Assembly (NCBI RefSeq): GCF_022759505.1
Contig: NZ_CP094289.1
Location: forward strand, 3,782,001 to 3,846,000
From: Georgenia sp. TF02-10
GTDB taxonomy: Bacteria > Actinomycetota > Actinomycetes > Actinomycetales > Actinomycetaceae
Direction: 5' to 3'
DNA length: 64,000 nt
Of the stretch, positions 37,021 to 45,454 are shown one piece after another; positions within the stretch are counted from its first letter, which is position 1; each line of letters opens with the position of its first letter. The notes beneath the pieces were generated by a model. It saw nothing but the letters and a program-made list of their open reading frames with translations, was not told where the DNA came from and did no database searches. The translations under genes and the position numbers were made by a program.

Positions 37021-37290
37021 ATGACCACCACGCAGACCTCCCCTGCGTCACCGACCATCGCGGGCGCGCCTGCTGCCTCCAGTCCGCCGGCGCGCCTGCC
37101 GCTGACGGTGTGGCTCCTGGGTGCCGTCGCGTTCGTGATGGGCACCACTGAGCTCGTCCTCGCGGGCCTGCTGCCCCAGTTGGCCTCGTCGTTCGACGTG
37201 ACGCTCGCGCAGGCGGGCCTGCTCATCACGGTCTTCGCCGTCGGCATGATGATCGGGGCGCCGCTGATGGCGCTGGCCACCCTCAGCCTC
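37021..37290 (+). pseudogene. MFS transporter (DHA1 type), N-terminal fragment
   Basis: About 90 residues from ATG 37021, preceded by GGAAAGGAAAC, encode the first two membrane segments of a drug:H+ antiporter-type MFS protein (LTVWLLGAVAFVMGTTELV, LLPQLASSFDVTLAQAGLL, TVFAVGMMIGAPLMALATL). After ATLSL the family similarity stops and the frame runs into unrelated Arg/Pro-rich sequence and then into the NmrA gene. Ten membrane segments are missing, so the gene is a deletion remnant. Confidence 0.75.
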
Positions 37291-37551
37291 AGGGCACCTC
37301 GAGCGCGCCCCACCGAACCTCGAGGCCGCCACCGCGATGGTCGACAAGCGGGTCGGTGTACGGGACGCCTCGGCGAGACAGCGGGCGTCTCATGCTGGTG
37401 TCAACGCCGAGCTGATCGCGTCGTTCGGTCGGGCCCGCCGGCGTCCACCGCCCGCTCGCCGTCGCACGGCCGACCCGCCGACCCGCCGCCCCGGTCGCCG
37501 TCGTGCGCACCATCCGCGACCATGGGCAGACGCCACCTTGCCGGAGGTCCC

Positions 37552-38400
37552 ATGAGCACCCTCGTCGCCGTCACCGGGGCGACCGGCTACGTCGGCGGGC
37601 TCGTCGCCCGCCACCTCGACGCCGCCGGCACCGCCCAGCGCCTGCTCGTGCGCAACCCGTCCAGCCCTCGCCTGCCCGTCCTGCCGACGGCGGTCGGGGT
37701 CGCCGCCGCCGACTACGCCGACCTCGGCGCCGCCCGCGACGCCCTGCGCGGCGTCGACGTGCTGCTCATGGTGTCCGGGCACGAGAGCCCCACCCGGGTG
37801 CGGGACCACGCCACGTTCGTCGACGCCGCCGCCGAGGCCGGCGTGCGGCACGTCGTCTACACGTCCTTCGCCGCGGCGGCTCCCGACGCCACCTTCACCT
37901 TCGCCCGGGACCACTTCGCGACCGAGGAGCACATCAAGGCGTCCGGGATGGCGTGGACCTTCCTGCGCGACACGTTCTACCTCAACCTGCTGGAGCAGTT
38001 CGTCGGTGACGACGGCGTCATCCGCGGACCCGCCGACGACGGGCGGTGCGCGTTCGTCGCCCGGGACGACGTCGCGCGCGCCGCAGCCGCGGTGCTGCGC
38101 GACCCCGACCCCCACGCCCGGCGCACCTACGACCTCACCGGCCCCGAGGGCCTGAGCCTGACCGACGTCGCGCGCACCATCAGCGACGTGCGCCGGACGC
38201 CGGTCACCTTCCACGACGAGACCGTCGAGGAGGCCTACGCCTCCCGGGCGTCCTACGGCGCCCCCGACTGGCAGGTCGACGCCTGGGTCTCCACCTACAC
38301 GGCAATCGCGAGCGACGTGATGGCCCGCCCGAGCGACGCCGTCGAACGGCTCACCGGCACGCCGCCCATGAGCCTCGAGCAGTTCCTCCGGACGCACTGA
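37552..38400 (+). CDS. NmrA-like/atypical SDR NAD(P)-binding oxidoreductase
   Basis: A 282-residue NmrA/QOR2-type protein. The nucleotide motif is VTGATGYVGGLVARHL at residues 6-21, then LLVRNPSSPRLP, VLLMVSGHE, VRHVVYTSFAAAA (strand-4 region), RDTFYLNLLEQF and FVARDDVARAAAAVL. The family reduces quinones or senses NADP(H) state. ATG 37552 follows CCGGAGGTCC, a good ribosome site. It lies behind the MFS fragment, which may have been replaced by recombination at its left side. It converges on whiB7. Confidence 0.88.
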   Translation: MSTLVAVTGATGYVGGLVARHLDAAGTAQRLLVRNPSSPRLPVLPTAVGVAAADYADLGAARDALRGVDVLLMVSGHESPTRVRDHATFVDAAAEAGVRHVVYTSFAAAAPDATFTFARDHFATEEHIKASGMAWTFLRDTFYLNLLEQFVGDDGVIRGPADDGRCAFVARDDVARAAAAVLRDPDPHARRTYDLTGPEGLSLTDVARTISDVRRTPVTFHDETVEEAYASRASYGAPDWQVDAWVSTYTAIASDVMARPSDAVERLTGTPPMSLEQFLRTH

Positions 38401-38426
38401 GCCTGCCTCGCCTCCGGCCGGCGGCC

Positions 38427-38726
38427 CTACCGAGGACCGTCCTTCCTGGGGCGGCCGCGGCCGCGCTTGTGCGCCACCACGACCCCGTTGACGAAGACCT
38501 CACCACCCCAGACACCCCACGGCTCGTGCCGCTCGAGCGCGCCGGCGAGGCAGGCACGGCGGACCGGGCACCTGCGGCAGAGCGCCTTCGCCAGCTCCAC
38601 GTCAACGCTGCGCTCGGCGAACCACAGGTCGCCGGCGCCTGACGCCTGGCACGGGGTCGCCGGGGCGGGTGCGGTCCTCATCGTTCGTCTGGCGGCAGGA
38701 CGCGACGGGAGGGTGAGCTGTTGCAT
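38427..38726 (-). CDS. whiB7: WhiB7-type iron-sulfur transcription factor
   Basis: A 99-residue WhiB protein. Four [4Fe-4S] ligands are Cys26, Cys50, Cys53 and Cys59 (C-x2-C-x5-C cluster), the turn is EPWGVWGGE at residues 68-76 and an AT-hook RGRGRPRK lies at 88-95. The AT-hook and the AKALCRRCPVR/CLAGALE sequence are the hallmarks of WhiB7/WblC. That protein partners the housekeeping sigma factor and induces intrinsic antibiotic resistance genes on ribosome stress. ATG 38726 has GAAGGAG nine to ten bases upstream. A leader of over 300 bases precedes it. Confidence 0.9.
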   Translation of the reverse strand: MQQLTLPSRPAARRTMRTAPAPATPCQASGAGDLWFAERSVDVELAKALCRRCPVRRACLAGALERHEPWGVWGGEVFVNGVVVAHKRGRGRPRKDGPR

Positions 38727-39060
38727 GCCAGCTCCTTCGGGCAGGCTCGGGGCGGGTCGACCGGCTGGTGAGCCGGAGATCGAGGTCGTCGCCACTCTCG
38801 GCCCCCGCCATCCAGCGCGGGTGCGGTAGCGTTCAGCACGGCCGGAAACCTGGGCACTCTGTCGCATCCCTTGGCACGCTCTGCCGGGCCGAGGACGCGC
38901 CCTCCCAGCACCGGCGAGCCCACACGCGCACGTCATGCGATGGCGGTCATGCCATACATGTCATCCGCGAACTCGTCGTCGAACAAGCACGTCATAACTG
39001 CCGGGCTCTCCGCTGTTCGGAGCGGCGTCGTCGTGCGGTGGTGCGTCCGCGGAGAACTGG
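38727..39060 (-). promoter_or_regulatory. Long whiB7 leader region
   Basis: The 334 bases between whiB7 and the APC permease stop are non-coding in the whiB7 direction except for a short frame starting at ATG 38811 that overlaps whiB7. WhiB7 genes elsewhere have long leaders with an upstream reading frame and attenuator. No clear terminator/antiterminator pair could be resolved by eye here. Confidence 0.4.
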
Positions 39061-40329
39061 TCAGGAGCCCCTCGGCCGGTGCGGTCCGGTCCGCCAGCGG
39101 CGGAGCGCGACGCCGACGGCCAGCACGGCGATGCCCACGACGACGGCGGCCGGGGGCAGGGTCACGACGAGCGTGGCGCAGCCCAGGGCGCCGATCGCCT
39201 GGAGCGCCCGGGGGAAGCGGCGGTGCTCAGGGGCCTGGGTCCACGCGGCGAGGTTCGCGACGAGGTAGTACAGCAGCACCCCGAAGGAGGAGAACCCGAT
39301 AGCACCGCGGAGGTCCACGGTGAGCACCAGCAGGCAGACGACGACGGCGAGGGCGACCTCGGCGCGGTGCGGCACCCGGTGCCGGGGATGGACGGCCGCC
39401 AGCCAGCGCGGCAGGTCGCCCTCGCGTGCCATGGCCAGGCTCGTCCGGCCGACGCCGGCGACGAGGGCGAGGAGCGCGCCGAGGGACGCGGCGGCGGCGC
39501 CGACCCGCACCACCGGCCCGGCCCACCCGGCCCCGCTCTGCCCGACCGCGGCGGCCAGGGGCGCCGTCGTCCTCGCGATGCCGTCGGCGCCCAGCGTGGT
39601 CAGGAGCGTGACGGCGACGACGGCGTAGACGAGAACGGTGATGCCGAGGGCGAGCTGGATCGCCCGGGGGATGGTCCGGGCCGGGTCCCGCACCTCCTCA
39701 CCCATGGTGGCGATCCGCGCGTAACCGGCGAAGGCGAAGAACAGCAGGCCGGCGGACTGCAGGACGCCGTACCAGCCGCCGCGGGCACCGGCCCAGACGT
39801 CGACGCCCGACCACTGCGGGTCGCCGCCGGTCAGGCTCGCGGCGACGGCGGTGGTCAGGGCGAGCAGCACGAGCGTGACGAGGACCCGGGTCAGGCGGGC
39901 GGTGCGGGTGACGCCGCGGTAGTTGACCGCGGCGAGGACCGCGACCGCCCCGGCCGCGACCGGCCGCTCCCACCCCTCGGGTGCGGCGTAGGCGGCGAAG
40001 GTCAGTGCCATCGCCGCGCACGAGGCGGTCTTGCCGATGACGAAGCTCCAGCCGGCGAGGAAGCCCCACCACGGGCCGAGCCGCTCGCGCCCGTAGACGT
40101 AGGTGCCGCCGGATGTCGGGTACTGGGCGGCGAGCTGGGCGGAGGACGTGGCGTTGGCGTAGGCGACGACGGCGGCCACCACGAGCCCGACCAGCAGCGC
40201 CGCCCCCGCGGCCTGGGCCGCGGGCGCGAAGGCCACGAACACCCCGGCGCCGATCATCGAGCCCAGGCCGATGACCACGGCGTCGGCGGTGCCCAGGCGC
40301 CGCGCCAGGCGGTCGTGCTGCTGGCTCAC
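39061..40329 (-). CDS. APC family amino acid permease
   Basis: A 422-residue membrane permease with about 12 hydrophobic segments. The APC signature lies at the start (LGTADAVVIGLGSMIGAGVF) and segment 3 region (YVYGRERLGPWWGFLAGWSF). The FAFAGYARIATMGEEVRDPA loop in segment 6 matches the cationic/neutral amino acid transporter branch. The start is GTG 40329, which overlaps the TGA of arsC as GTGA, so translation is coupled to an arsenate reductase. The substrate is unknown. No dedicated arsenite efflux gene (ArsB/Acr3) is present nearby. Confidence 0.87.
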   Translation of the reverse strand: MSQQHDRLARRLGTADAVVIGLGSMIGAGVFVAFAPAAQAAGAALLVGLVVAAVVAYANATSSAQLAAQYPTSGGTYVYGRERLGPWWGFLAGWSFVIGKTASCAAMALTFAAYAAPEGWERPVAAGAVAVLAAVNYRGVTRTARLTRVLVTLVLLALTTAVAASLTGGDPQWSGVDVWAGARGGWYGVLQSAGLLFFAFAGYARIATMGEEVRDPARTIPRAIQLALGITVLVYAVVAVTLLTTLGADGIARTTAPLAAAVGQSGAGWAGPVVRVGAAAASLGALLALVAGVGRTSLAMAREGDLPRWLAAVHPRHRVPHRAEVALAVVVCLLVLTVDLRGAIGFSSFGVLLYYLVANLAAWTQAPEHRRFPRALQAIGALGCATLVVTLPPAAVVVGIAVLAVGVALRRWRTGPHRPRGS

Positions 40330-40796
40330 GGACGGTCCCGCTCGCGGGGAACCCGTGCGGCCTCGGCCGGGACGGGCGGAATGCCCAGGCCGTCGAGGAG
40401 CCCGAGGACGCGAGCGCGGATCTCCTCGCGGATCGGGCGCACGGCATCGATGCCCTGCCCGGCCGGGTCGTCGAGCTCCCAGTCCTCGTACCGTGTGCCG
40501 GGGAAGACCGGGCACGCGTCTCCGCATCCCATGGTGACGACGACGTCGGAGGCCTGGACCGCGTCGGTGGTCAGCACCTTGGGGCGTTCAGCCCGGATGT
40601 CGATGCCGACCTCGAGCATGGCCTCGACGGCGACGGGGTTGATCTGGTCGGCGGGCATCGACCCGGCCGACCGGACCTCGACGGCCCCGCCCGACAGGTG
40701 CCGCAGGAAGCCCGCGGCCATCTGGGACCGGCCGGCGTTGTGGACGCAGACGAACAGGACGGAGGGGCGAGCGGCCGTCCGATGGGCGCTGGTCAC
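40326..40796 (-). CDS. arsC: Arsenate reductase, LMW phosphatase type
   Basis: A 156-residue ArsC of the low-molecular-weight tyrosine phosphatase fold. The catalytic loop CVHNAGRS (Cys17-x5-Arg23), the redox cysteines in MGCGDACP near residues 90-96 and the acid DPAGQG are present, as in thioredoxin- or mycothiol-coupled enzymes. It reduces arsenate to arsenite. GTG 40796 gives the usual N-terminus just before VLFVCVHN. It is 40 bases downstream of the ABC permease gene and coupled to the APC permease. Confidence 0.92.
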   Translation of the reverse strand: MTSAHRTAARPSVLFVCVHNAGRSQMAAGFLRHLSGGAVEVRSAGSMPADQINPVAVEAMLEVGIDIRAERPKVLTTDAVQASDVVVTMGCGDACPVFPGTRYEDWELDDPAGQGIDAVRPIREEIRARVLGLLDGLGIPPVPAEAARVPRERDRP

Positions 40797-40836
40797 GGGT
40801 GCTCCTTGGGCGCGGCGCCGTCGTGACTCGCAACCG

Positions 40837-41691
40837 TCACAGGTCCTTGCGCACGAAGGACACGGCGGCCAGCCCCCAGATCATCGCCACCCAGATCGCC
40901 GCCCACACCAGGTAGGCGGGCGTCAGCGGTGCCTCGCCCAGGAACGGGTTGCCCTCGAGCCCGCCGCCGAGCCGGGTCAGCGCCGGGTCCTGGAGCGCGT
41001 ACATGGCTCCGCGCCACAGGCCGTCGGTGGGCAGGAGCATCCGCGAGACGGCACCCACGCGCGCGACGCCGTCGTTGCCGAGCGCCGCCCCGATGCCGCC
41101 GACGACGCCGGCGACCCAGGTAGCGCCGAAGAGGCCGACCGCGACCACGCCCGAGGCCATCGGCGAGATGACCGTCGAGAGCAGCAGGGCGAGGGTGAGC
41201 AGGACGACCGTCTGCGCGGCGAGCAGCGCGAGGGCGGCCGCGGGCTGCGGGGGCCAATAGCCCACCGTCCACCGGACGACGAGGCACTGGGCCAGCCCGG
41301 CGAGGACGACGAAGCCGCTGCCGGCCACGACCAGCCCGAGCCACTTGCCGAGCAGCAGCGCGGTGCGCCGGACCGGCCGGGCGAGCACCGCGAGCGCGAC
41401 GCCGGACTCGATCTCGCCGGCCAGCGTCGGGCCGGCGAGGAAGGCGGTGCCCAGCGCGGCGATCAGGCTGAAACCGAACATCACCAGGTTGAGCAGCACG
41501 GAGGCGGCCAGGCGGGACTCGCCGGTGGTGAGCGCGGCGGTCCCGGTCTCGGCCGCCAGCCGGGAGAAGCCCCAGCCGCTCAGCGCCAGCAGCACGACGG
41601 TGAGCCCGGCGAGGGCCAGCAGCACGCGCCGGCGGGACGCCTCGCGCAGGGTGAGCGCGGCCATCGTCAAGGCGGTGCGGACGGTGGTCAT
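40837..41691 (-). CDS. ABC-2 type transporter permease
   Basis: A 284-residue membrane subunit with about six hydrophobic segments: AALTLREASRRRVLLALAGL opens the first, GTAFLAGPTLAGEIESGVA is the typical ABC-2/NosY-like loop, and VWAAIWVAMIWGLAAVSF is the last. It exports or inserts an unknown substrate with the ATPase of the adjacent gene, whose stop it overlaps by four bases (ATGA). Confidence 0.88.
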   Translation of the reverse strand: MTTVRTALTMAALTLREASRRRVLLALAGLTVVLLALSGWGFSRLAAETGTAALTTGESRLAASVLLNLVMFGFSLIAALGTAFLAGPTLAGEIESGVALAVLARPVRRTALLLGKWLGLVVAGSGFVVLAGLAQCLVVRWTVGYWPPQPAAALALLAAQTVVLLTLALLLSTVISPMASGVVAVGLFGATWVAGVVGGIGAALGNDGVARVGAVSRMLLPTDGLWRGAMYALQDPALTRLGGGLEGNPFLGEAPLTPAYLVWAAIWVAMIWGLAAVSFVRKDL

Positions 41692-42830
41692 CGCTCGCCG
41701 CCGTGGCCAGCCCGCAGGATGCCGAGCAGGCGCTCCTCCAGGCTGATCCGGGCGGGCTCGACGGCGTGCACCCGCACCCCGGCGGCGGCCAGGTCCCGGA
41801 CGAGGTCGGGGACGGCGTCGTGGTCGTCGTCGGCGGGCAGCGTCACGGTGAACCAGTCGCCGGCGCGCTCGACTCCCCCGGTCCGGGCCAGCCGCGCCTC
41901 GGCGGCCGGGGAGAAGCCGGTCAGCCGCAGCCGGACCTCGCGCTGGCCGAGCAGCTCGGCCAGCGTCCCGGCCGCGGCGACCCGGCCCCGGTCGAGGATG
42001 ACGACCCGGTCGCAGACCCGCTCCACCTCGCCGATCAGGTGGGAGTTGAGGAGCACCGCGACGCCCCGGGACCGCAGCCCGAGCACGACGTCGCGTACGT
42101 CGGCGCGGCCGAGCGGGTCCAGGGCGCTGGTCGGCTCGTCGAGGACCACGAGCTCCGGCCGGGCGACCAGGGCGACCGCCAGGCCGAGGCGCTGCTGCAT
42201 GCCCTTGGAGAAGCCGCCCACGCGGTCCCCGGCGCGGTCGCCCAGGCCGACGAGGGCCAGGCTGTCGCGCTGCTCCGCGGGCGGGATCGCGGTGCCCGAG
42301 AGCCGGACGTGCAGCCTCAGCACCTCGGCGGCGGTGAGCCACTGCTGGTAGCGGAAGAGCTCGGGCAGGTACCCGACCCGGGCCCGGGACTGTGGGTCGC
42401 GCGCCGCCCGCCCGAGGAGCAGCACCTCGCCCGCGTCGGGCCGGACCAGGCCGAGCAGCATCTTGATGACGGTGGTCTTGCCGGCGCCGTTGGGCCCGAG
42501 CAGCCCGACCACCTCGCCGCGGCCCACGGTGAAGGACACATCGTCGACGGCGGTCTGCCGCCCGTAGCGCTTGCGCAGGCCGGAGCACCACACGGCGGGG
42601 CCGGCGGGCAGGCCGGTGACCAGGTCCGCGGCCGCGCCGACGTCCGCGGCGGCGTCGCGGTGGCCGGTGCCGACGGCGACGCCGGCACCGTCCGTGGCGG
42701 CGCGACCGACGGCGACGCCCGCACCGTCCGCGGCCGCGGCACCGGCGCCGTCGGTGGCCGCCGCACCGGCCTCGGCGGCCGCGGCACCGGCGCCGTCGGC
42801 GGGACCGGCGCCGGCCCGCTCGGCGGCCAT
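41688..42830 (-). CDS. ABC transporter ATP-binding protein
   Basis: A 380-residue ATPase: Walker A GPNGAGKTT near residue 115, Q-loop in GYLPE, signature FSKGMQQRLGLA, Walker B LVVLDEPTSALDP and switch His in LLNSHLIGEVE. The first 75 residues are a repetitive Ala/Gly/Asp tract (units like ATDGAGVAVG) absent from relatives, and a C-terminal 80-residue regulatory part follows the nucleotide domain. It drives the permease encoded next. ATG 42830 lies two bases after the anti-sigma-like gene; a later start near residue 75 is possible if the Ala-rich part is not translated. Confidence 0.92.
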   Translation of the reverse strand: MAAERAGAGPADGAGAAAAEAGAAATDGAGAAAADGAGVAVGRAATDGAGVAVGTGHRDAAADVGAAADLVTGLPAGPAVWCSGLRKRYGRQTAVDDVSFTVGRGEVVGLLGPNGAGKTTVIKMLLGLVRPDAGEVLLLGRAARDPQSRARVGYLPELFRYQQWLTAAEVLRLHVRLSGTAIPPAEQRDSLALVGLGDRAGDRVGGFSKGMQQRLGLAVALVARPELVVLDEPTSALDPLGRADVRDVVLGLRSRGVAVLLNSHLIGEVERVCDRVVILDRGRVAAAGTLAELLGQREVRLRLTGFSPAAEARLARTGGVERAGDWFTVTLPADDDHDAVPDLVRDLAAAGVRVHAVEPARISLEERLLGILRAGHGGER

Positions 42831-42832
42831 GG

Positions 42833-43909
42833 TCAGCGCAGGTCCTCGGCGACCGACAGCACCTCGTCGGCGCCCAGCGCGCCGCCCACGGCGGTCACCA
42901 CGCCGTCGTCCACCCAGACGACGGCGGCCACCGTCTGGTCCCGCGCGACCAGCACCGTGGCCGGGACGCCGTCGACCTGCGCCTGGGAGGTGGTGACCTC
43001 GTCGGCCGGCACCGGCAGCGGGAGGGTGGAGCCGTCCGGGTCGAGGGCCCGCAGCTGTGCGGCGAGGTCCTCGGGCAGCCCGGGCAGGGACAGCAGGTAG
43101 TCGCGGGCCGCCGCGAACGGCACGCCGGAGGAGTCCACGGTCGGGGCGACAGCGCGGGCCACGACCAGGGCCGGGACGTCCTGGTTGGACGACCAGACTG
43201 CGGCGACCCCGGGGCCGCCCTCCAGCCGGAACCGGCTGCCGTCGAGGCCGGCGGGGGGCGGCGGCAGCGTCTCTCCGGTCTCCGCGGTGGCCTGCGCGGC
43301 CTCCGCCGCCGAGAAGGTGAACTCTGCGCTCGCCGGCCCGCCGACCTTGAGCTCCGGCTCGCCGGTCACGCCCTGGGGTAGCTCGCCGACCTGCGGGACG
43401 TCGAGACCGGTCGCCTCCTCCGCGGCAGCGACGTCAGTGACCTCGGCCATGTCGGCCTCATCGACCACCTCGACGTCGCCGTAGGCCGACAGGTCGGGCA
43501 GCTCGACGAGGTCGGCCAGGTCGGCGTCGGTGACCGTGACCGGGGCGACCTGCTCGGTCCGGAAGATCGGCAGCCAGCCGTTGGCGGCCGCAGCACCGGC
43601 GCCGGCCAGCACGACGGCGACGGCCAGGCCGGCGGCGGCGGGGCCTCGCCGGGCCGCGCGCGAGCGACGGGCGCCGGGCGAGCGGCGGGCACCGGTAGAG
43701 CCGACGGCGCCGGACGCCGTCGCCGGCAGGCCCTCGGCCGACGTCGTCCCGCCCGGGGCAGCCGTCGCCTCGCCCGGGTCGGCCCGCCGCAGAGCGGCGA
43801 GGTCACCGAGGCACTGCCCGCAGCCGGCCACGTGGTCACGGTCGGCGTCGGTCACGCCGGCCGGCTCGTCCAGCAGCCGGCGGAGGACTCCTTCGGATGG
43901 GTGACGCAT
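42833..43909 (-). CDS. Anti-sigma-factor-like membrane protein (zf-HC2-like)
   Basis: A 358-residue protein. The N-terminal zinc-binding segment H-x3-C-x2-C (DHVAGCGQC, residues about 25-33) resembles zf-HC2 anti-sigma domains. Then come an Arg-rich loop, one membrane segment (AAGLAVAVVLAGAGAAAANG, about 91-110) and a large extracytoplasmic domain with repeated ELPDLS/DVPQVGELPQG motifs. Such proteins hold an ECF sigma factor inactive in the cytoplasm; the gene for a sigma factor normally sits just upstream but none is found here. It is cotranscribed with the ABC exporter (two-base gap). Confidence 0.7.
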   Translation of the reverse strand: MRHPSEGVLRRLLDEPAGVTDADRDHVAGCGQCLGDLAALRRADPGEATAAPGGTTSAEGLPATASGAVGSTGARRSPGARRSRAARRGPAAAGLAVAVVLAGAGAAAANGWLPIFRTEQVAPVTVTDADLADLVELPDLSAYGDVEVVDEADMAEVTDVAAAEEATGLDVPQVGELPQGVTGEPELKVGGPASAEFTFSAAEAAQATAETGETLPPPPAGLDGSRFRLEGGPGVAAVWSSNQDVPALVVARAVAPTVDSSGVPFAAARDYLLSLPGLPEDLAAQLRALDPDGSTLPLPVPADEVTTSQAQVDGVPATVLVARDQTVAAVVWVDDGVVTAVGGALGADEVLSVAEDLR

Positions 43910-44237
43910 GGCGGTTCAGCTCCTCCGGTGAGTGGTGGTCGCGAGTCGCGGCGCACGTCGGTGCCACCAGTGTGCGCGCCGCCACGCCGTCACGTCAGCC
44001 GACGTCGCGAACAACCACGTCGACGCTGGTCATGCCTGGACCGTAGCGACGCCGGGCCGGCCCCGGGGCCGGCCGAGGAACACCGCGTCAACACCTGCAC
44101 AGCATCTGCACGATCTGCACGACCTCCCCGCACGCGGGACGCCCGGCGTCGCCGGTCAAGGCCGCGAGCGGGCGGGAGCTGGCGACGACGGTCGCTGAGT
44201 GCGCGGCCCGTCCGGCTGCACCCGGCCCGCCCGAACG
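43910..44237. other. Intergenic region without a recognised gene
   Basis: The 328 bases between the anti-sigma-like gene start and the SDR stop show no sigma factor or other gene. Repeated CTGCAC words (44096-44124) are present. The promoter of the leftward anti-sigma/ABC operon should lie at its left end. Confidence 0.3.
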
Positions 44238-45002
44238 TCAGACGGCGGTGTACCCGCCGTCGATGAGGTAGTACGCGCCGGTGACGAAGGACGCCTCCTC
44301 CGAGAGCAGGAAGCACACCACGTGCGCGACCTCCTCGGGTCGGCCGAGCCGGCCGAGCGGATGCCTGGTCACGAGCTGCTGACGGATCTCCGGGCTGAGG
44401 TTGCCCTCGACCATCGGGGTCATGATGTAGCCGGGCCCGACGGAGTTGATGCGCAGGCCCTGCGGGCCGTACTCGGCCGCAGCGTTCTTGGTGATGCCGA
44501 CGACGCCGTGCTTGGCGGCCGTGTACGCACCGTTCCCGATGGCGGCGACCGTGCCGTGGATGGACGCCATGTTGACGATCGCACACCGCTCCGCCCCAGC
44601 GCTGAGCATCTCGGGGATTTGGTAGCGCATGCCGTACAGCACGCCGTTGAGGTTGATGTCGATGACCTTGTCCCACGCCTCGAGGTCCGTCTCGCCGGCG
44701 GGGGCCGCCGGCCCACTGATGCCGGCGTTGTTGACCGACAGGTGCAGGCCGCCGTAGGTCTCGACGGCGTACCTGACGACCTTCTCGGCGTCCTCCTTCG
44801 TGCCGGCGTCCTGCTCGATGGCCGACGCGGTCCCGCCCGCGTCGCTGATCTCGCGCGCCACCCGCTGAGCACCGTCGAGGTTGATGTCGCTGAGCACCAC
44901 CGCGGCACCCTTGGCCGCCAGCTCCTTGCCGATCGCCTCCCCGAGCCCGGATCCGCCGCCGGTCACGATGGCCACCTTGTCGTCGAACTGCATGCTGCTC
45001 AT
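44238..45002 (-). CDS. SDR family oxidoreductase (FabG-like)
   Basis: A 254-residue classical short-chain dehydrogenase: VTGGGSGLGEAIG cofactor loop, SVNNAGISG, active-site Ser in VNMASIHGT, YTAAK catalytic pair and the C-terminal SFVTGAYYLIDGGYTAV of FabG-like enzymes. It is likely a secondary alcohol or sugar dehydrogenase with NAD(P). ATG 45002 is used; a second ATG three codons later (44993) has better spacing from GAGAGG. It is divergent from the antitoxin gene. Confidence 0.88.
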   Translation of the reverse strand: MSSMQFDDKVAIVTGGGSGLGEAIGKELAAKGAAVVLSDINLDGAQRVAREISDAGGTASAIEQDAGTKEDAEKVVRYAVETYGGLHLSVNNAGISGPAAPAGETDLEAWDKVIDINLNGVLYGMRYQIPEMLSAGAERCAIVNMASIHGTVAAIGNGAYTAAKHGVVGITKNAAAEYGPQGLRINSVGPGYIMTPMVEGNLSPEIRQQLVTRHPLGRLGRPEEVAHVVCFLLSEEASFVTGAYYLIDGGYTAV

Positions 45003-45232
45003 TCCCTCTCGTCGTCGTTTTTCCGCCAGGCCAGACTCGCCTGGAGGACCAGGTTTGAGTCTCTCGCCGCCAGGACCGGGCAGCACGCCGGCGCGCTGCC
45101 CGCGCCGCGCCGTCAGGACGACGCATCTCCGCGCTCGCGCTCTGCTCGCACCGTTCCGCAAAGCTGCAGGAGCCGAGTGGGCAGCTCAGCTGGAGCCCGC
45201 ATACCGCGACCGGCCTGCGTACCTTGTATGAC

Positions 45233-45454
45233 ATGGTTCGGCTGACCATCGACCTACCAGACGAGCTCGCCGCCCGAGCGAAGGAGGCGGGCCTCGACCT
45301 GTCGGCCGTCACGCGCGAGGCGGTCCGGCGGAGCCTGGCAGCGCAGTCGACCGGCGCCTGGTTGTCGACTCTCCCATCAGCACCCGCGCAGCCGGTGAGC
45401 CACAAACGGGCACTCGCGGCGCTCGACGCCGTGCGCAACGAGGCCGCCGGGTGA
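45233..45454 (+). CDS. CcdA-like/ribbon-helix-helix antitoxin
   Basis: A 73-residue protein with a ribbon-helix-helix-type DNA-binding N-terminus (MVRLTIDLPDELAARAKEAG, LDLSAVTREAVRRSLA) and a C-terminal toxin-binding tail (SHKRALAALDAVRNEAAG). This matches CcdA-family type II antitoxins. ATG 45233 is taken as start. The stop overlaps a GTG that begins a degenerate PIN-like frame, the arrangement of an antitoxin-toxin operon whose toxin has decayed. Confidence 0.78.
   Translation: MVRLTIDLPDELAARAKEAGLDLSAVTREAVRRSLAAQSTGAWLSTLPSAPAQPVSHKRALAALDAVRNEAAG

Noticed and set aside
37289-37513. A minus-strand 74-residue frame beside the MFS fragment
   Set aside because: No family resemblance or ribosome site; it overlaps the scar zone and is probably chance in G/C-rich DNA.
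38602-38811. A 69-codon upstream frame overlapping whiB7 as a real protein
   Set aside because: It shares most of its length with whiB7 in another frame and is Arg/Pro-rich. It could at most be a regulatory upstream frame, mentioned under the leader.
43910-44237. A sigma factor gene upstream of the anti-sigma-like protein
   Set aside because: No sigma region 2 or 4 motifs appear in any frame, and the space of 328 bases is too small for a full ECF gene.
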